Assembly (NCBI RefSeq): GCF_001423085.1
Contig: NZ_LMNU01000048.1
Span: 159,516-223,515 of the forward strand
Direction of reading: 5' to 3'
Origin: Methylobacterium sp. Leaf125
GTDB lineage: Bacteria; Pseudomonadota; Alphaproteobacteria; Rhizobiales; Beijerinckiaceae
DNA: 64,000 nucleotides
A program made the position numbers and the translations under genes. Of this stretch, positions 61,803 to 64,000 are shown in pieces. Position 1 is the first letter of the stretch; the number at the start of each line of letters is the position of its first letter. The notes beneath the pieces are model-generated. The model was not told the origin of the DNA, made no database searches, and worked only from the letters and a program-made list of their open reading frames with translations.

Positions 61803-61958
61803 CGACAGCCCTCCTCGTGGCGATGGCCGCGACGATCCTTCGGGACGGGCCGGACAAGCGTCCGGCGTCGCATCCCCCGCGATCGTCGATTTCACGAACG
61901 AGGCTATGTCGACAAATCGAGATCGAATTCAAGCTTCTGATTGTAGATGATATCTATA

Positions 61959-61975
61959 ATTAGAAGAGTTCTAGA
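61959..61975. promoter_or_regulatory. Candidate Irr (ICE-type) box, best match
   Basis: ATTAGAAGAGTTCTAGA matches 12 of 14 defined positions of TTTAGAA-N3-TTCTAAA, and the core TTAGAA-GAG-TTCTA is an intact inverted repeat. It is 157 bp upstream of the sigma factor start and 140 bp upstream of the GNAT start. If bound by Irr it would place the siderophore sigma factor under iron/heme control. Confidence 0.55.
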
Positions 61976-62000
61976 AAATAAGAGTTCGTATCTTTCTAGA
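61970..62000. repeat. Spaced inverted repeat TCTAGAAA / TTTCTAGA
   Basis: Perfect 8-bp arms at 61970-61977 and 61993-62000 with a 15-nt spacer. The left arm overlaps the right half of the iron-box candidate. A direct repeat AGAGTTC at 61965-61971 and 61981-61987 is interleaved. The set could be a cooperative binding array or a cruciform-capable element. Confidence 0.6.
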
Positions 62001-62020
62001 TCAGTCGCGCGTTTTCTGTT

Positions 62021-62060
62021 CATGATACGCTTGGCGGGCGCATGATACGCTTGGCGGGCG
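62021..62060. repeat. Exact 20-bp tandem duplication
   Basis: CATGATACGCTTGGCGGGCG occurs twice back to back (62021-62040 and 62041-62060) without a mismatch. It is 54-94 bp upstream of the GNAT gene start. An identical duplication in a non-coding promoter is probably recent or maintained as a double binding site. Confidence 0.9.
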
Positions 62061-62114
62061 GAAGATTATGGGATCCTCGCGCGCCCGAACGGAGCGACAG
62101 CCGGAGGAGAACGG

Positions 62115-62897
62115 ATGAGTTTGGGCGGATTGGACTTTCAGACGTTGCTCGATACCCATCTCCGGATGCAGGCCGGATGCTACGTCGCGGGCGTGGAGCC
62201 GGCCCCCGGCGGTGGGTGCTACATCCGATCCGCCCTGCCGGAGCCGGGCTTCAACCTCGCCGTCGGGACGGGGGATCTCGGCTGGGTGGCGGCCACCGCC
62301 CGCCGCCACGGACGCCGGCCGGCCCTCCTCGCCCTCGACGACGCGGCCTCCCCCGATCCGGACGTGAAACCGGCCTGCATCGGGCGCTTCCCGACCCGCT
62401 GGATGGTCCGGGACAGCGGCGCGCCGGGATCGTCTACGACCGGGTCGGCCCTCTCGGACAGTCTCGCCCTCACGGTGGAAACCAATCCCGCTCCTGGGCG
62501 GGACTTCCTCACGGTCTGCGGCGACCTCTACGCGGACCCGGCCACGAATGCCGTGGCGCAGGCCGTGTTCGTGCCGGTCCTCGCGGCCGCGCGGGCGGTG
62601 CCGGGCGTCGAGACCCGCCACCTCACGCTCAGCGAGGCCGGGACGCCCGTGGCCTGCGCCTCACTCTATCGCGCCGGATCGCGCGCGGGCCTCTACAATG
62701 TCGGCACCCGCGCCCCCCACCAGGGCCGGGGCCTCGGCGCCGCGGTGACACGGGCCGCCCTCCGTTGTGCCGCGGAGGCCGGCGCCGGAACGGTGTCCCT
62801 GCAATGCGTCGGTGACGGCCCGGTCGAGCGCCTCTACCAGCGCCTCGGCTTCACGGTGGCGGCAAGCCCGGTCCTCTGGGTCTTCGACGACGCTTGA
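62115..62897 (+). CDS. GNAT-family N-acetyltransferase
   Basis: A 260-residue protein. The first half (1-130) has a divergent, unassigned fold. The GNAT domain follows, with the acetyl-CoA loop in TRAPHQGRGLGAAVTRAAL and the final strand CVGDGPVERLYQRLGFTVAA. The start has GGAGGAGAA upstream. Such enzymes can acylate hydroxylamine groups of siderophore precursors, but the position between sigma factor and NRPS is the only evidence for that. It converges with the NRPS gene with 8 bp between the stops. Confidence 0.82.
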   Translation: MSLGGLDFQTLLDTHLRMQAGCYVAGVEPAPGGGCYIRSALPEPGFNLAVGTGDLGWVAATARRHGRRPALLALDDAASPDPDVKPACIGRFPTRWMVRDSGAPGSSTTGSALSDSLALTVETNPAPGRDFLTVCGDLYADPATNAVAQAVFVPVLAAARAVPGVETRHLTLSEAGTPVACASLYRAGSRAGLYNVGTRAPHQGRGLGAAVTRAALRCAAEAGAGTVSLQCVGDGPVERLYQRLGFTVAASPVLWVFDDA

Positions 62898-62905
62898 ACG
62901 CCCCC

Positions 62906-64000
62906 TTAGGCGAGGCTTGGATTCAGGCGGGCGGCGAAGCTGTCGTGGAAGGCCGGGGAATCGACGATCTCCCGATGGGTCACCCCCGGGATGACGTCTC
63001 GGCTGAGCACGTTTCGGGAATAGCGGGTCCAGTCCACGTGGTTGAGGCCGCGCGCGAGCGACTCTCCGGCGAGCCAGACCCGGATCGGGGCGTCGAAGGC
63101 CGCGGCCCGGTATCCCCGGTAAAGCAGCGTGTTGTCCACGAAGGTCCAGAGCTCGAATTCCTTGCTGCCGAGGCCCGGTCCGTCGGCGGGGAGCGGTCCG
63201 GTGGCGGCGACGTAGGCGAGGAACTGCGCCGTCAGGCTCTCGTCCATGCGCCGGAACAGGTCCTCCCAGTCGGCGCGCATGCGCGCGCGTTCGAGCCAGC
63301 TGGCGACCTGCGCCTCCCGGGCGCGACGCTCCCGGGGGTCCAGGAGCGGCAGGGCACCGACCGCGAAGTTCACGTCGATGTCGCAGACATCGAGCATGCC
63401 GACGAAGGTCAGGTCCACGTCCGAGCCCAGCATCCGCGCGGCCTCGTAGGCGAGCACGCCGCCCCAGGACCAGCCGAGCAGCGTGCAGGGCCGACCGGCG
63501 CATTCGGCTCGGATGGTCTCGGCGTAGCGGGCGGCGATGTCCTCCACCGAGACGACATTCTTGCGGGCCTCGCTCAGGGAGTAGCAGACGAAGCCGGTCA
63601 CCGGCTGGTTCGGCCCGAGCCGGCGGACCAGGGGCGCATATTCACGGGTGTTCACCATCAGGCCGGGGAAGCAGTACAGCATCGGGCGGGTCCCGCCCCG
63701 CGCCAGTTGCACCACCTCGGCATGGCCCACCGCGTCGGCGGTCAGCGCCGCCGCCAGGGTCGCCACGGTCTGGTTGTTGAACAGGTCGGCGATGGTCGGG
63801 CCGCGTCCGGGGAAGGCCGTCCCCAGCGCGGTCAGGACCCGCAGGGCCGTCAGCGAATGGGCGCCGGCCTCGAAGACGTTCTGATCGGGGTGAAGAGCGG
63901 GCAGGCCGAGGGCCTCGGCCCAGATACCGGCCACCACGGCCTCCGTCTCGCTCAAGGGCCGTGCCGGCGCGTCCTCGGGCAGCGGATCGGCCGGGTCCGG
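62906..64000 (-). CDS. Nonribosomal peptide synthetase, C-terminal PCP-TE (partial)
   Basis: The frame is open to the right edge of the window; 364 residues are visible. A peptidyl carrier domain has the phosphopantetheine Ser in FEAGAHSLTALRVL. A terminal thioesterase follows: PMLYCFPGLMVNTREYAPL, nucleophile in LLGWSWGGVLAYE, and the His in PGVTHREIVDSP near the end. The TE would release the finished peptide by hydrolysis or cyclisation. A TTG inside the frame at 63955 is not taken as a start, since the linker upstream (Pro-rich) looks like part of a larger enzyme. Siderophore biosynthesis is inferred from the neighbours. Confidence 0.9.
   Translation of the reverse strand, partial: PDPADPLPEDAPARPLSETEAVVAGIWAEALGLPALHPDQNVFEAGAHSLTALRVLTALGTAFPGRGPTIADLFNNQTVATLAAALTADAVGHAEVVQLARGGTRPMLYCFPGLMVNTREYAPLVRRLGPNQPVTGFVCYSLSEARKNVVSVEDIAARYAETIRAECAGRPCTLLGWSWGGVLAYEAARMLGSDVDLTFVGMLDVCDIDVNFAVGALPLLDPRERRAREAQVASWLERARMRADWEDLFRRMDESLTAQFLAYVAATGPLPADGPGLGSKEFELWTFVDNTLLYRGYRAAAFDAPIRVWLAGESLARGLNHVDWTRYSRNVLSRDVIPGVTHREIVDSPAFHDSFAARLNPSLA

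Larger units (their letters stand above)
61803..62114. other. Divergent AT-rich promoter region of sigma factor and GNAT genes
   Basis: About 310 bp with a striking AT-rich core (61910-62020) in otherwise very GC-rich DNA. It contains an iron-box candidate (61959-61975), a spaced inverted repeat (61970-62000) and an exact 20-bp tandem duplication (62021-62060), each listed separately. No gene is present. Confidence 0.6.

Overview
The window is GC-rich DNA with long opposite-strand shadow frames, GTG/TTG starts and dense ATGA/GTGA gene overlaps. The gene content (a VirA/VirG-like two-component pair, many ABC importers for nitrogen compounds, candidate Irr-type iron boxes) points to an alphaproteobacterium. 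A Methylobacterium-like member of the Hyphomicrobiales is my best guess, by inference only. No rRNA, tRNA or CRISPR array was found.

1-11.9 kb: the N-terminal part of a Bcr/CflA-like MFS exporter and a family-1 glycosyltransferase (minus strand) lie beside a three-gene signalling operon. That operon consists of a VirG-like response regulator, a periplasmic diheme cytochrome c peroxidase and a VirA-like sensor kinase, joined by 4-nt overlaps. Next come a secreted alpha/beta hydrolase, a small Cys-rich periplasmic protein, and a divergent pair (MmyB-type regulator and atypical SDR) separated by a palindromic operator candidate.

11.9-49.7 kb: a nitrogen-scavenging region. It holds five ABC importers: two dipeptide/opine type, two polar amino-acid type and one NMT1/TauABC type. 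Interleaved with them are C-N hydrolases and related enzymes: a carbamoylase-type M20 enzyme, an ArgE-like M20 deacetylase, two ATZ/TRZ-type amidohydrolases, two amidase-signature enzymes, an AtzH/HpxZ-like protein, a racemase-fold protein lacking both catalytic cysteines, and a SolA-like N-methyl amino acid oxidase. Most enzymes overlap or abut a transporter gene, so each block looks like an uptake-plus-cleavage module for amides, ureides, hydantoin-like rings or N-methyl amino acids. GntR and YafY/WYL regulators sit inside. Decayed pieces of an amidase and an SDR show that genes have been lost here.

49.9-52.2 kb: an aldo/keto reductase, then a 1247-bp IS3-family (IS407-like) element with clear terminal inverted repeats but a frameshifted transposase orfB.

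52.4-64 kb: a siderophore locus. It has a TonB-dependent receptor, FhuB, FhuD, an EntS-like exporter and a siderophore-interacting flavoprotein, all on the minus strand, followed by a type II thioesterase, a FecI-like ECF sigma factor, a GNAT acetyltransferase and the C-terminal end (PCP-TE) of an NRPS that runs off the right edge. Three AT-rich intergenic regions in this locus contain candidate Irr boxes. No FhuC-type ATPase and no FecR-type anti-sigma factor is visible in the window.
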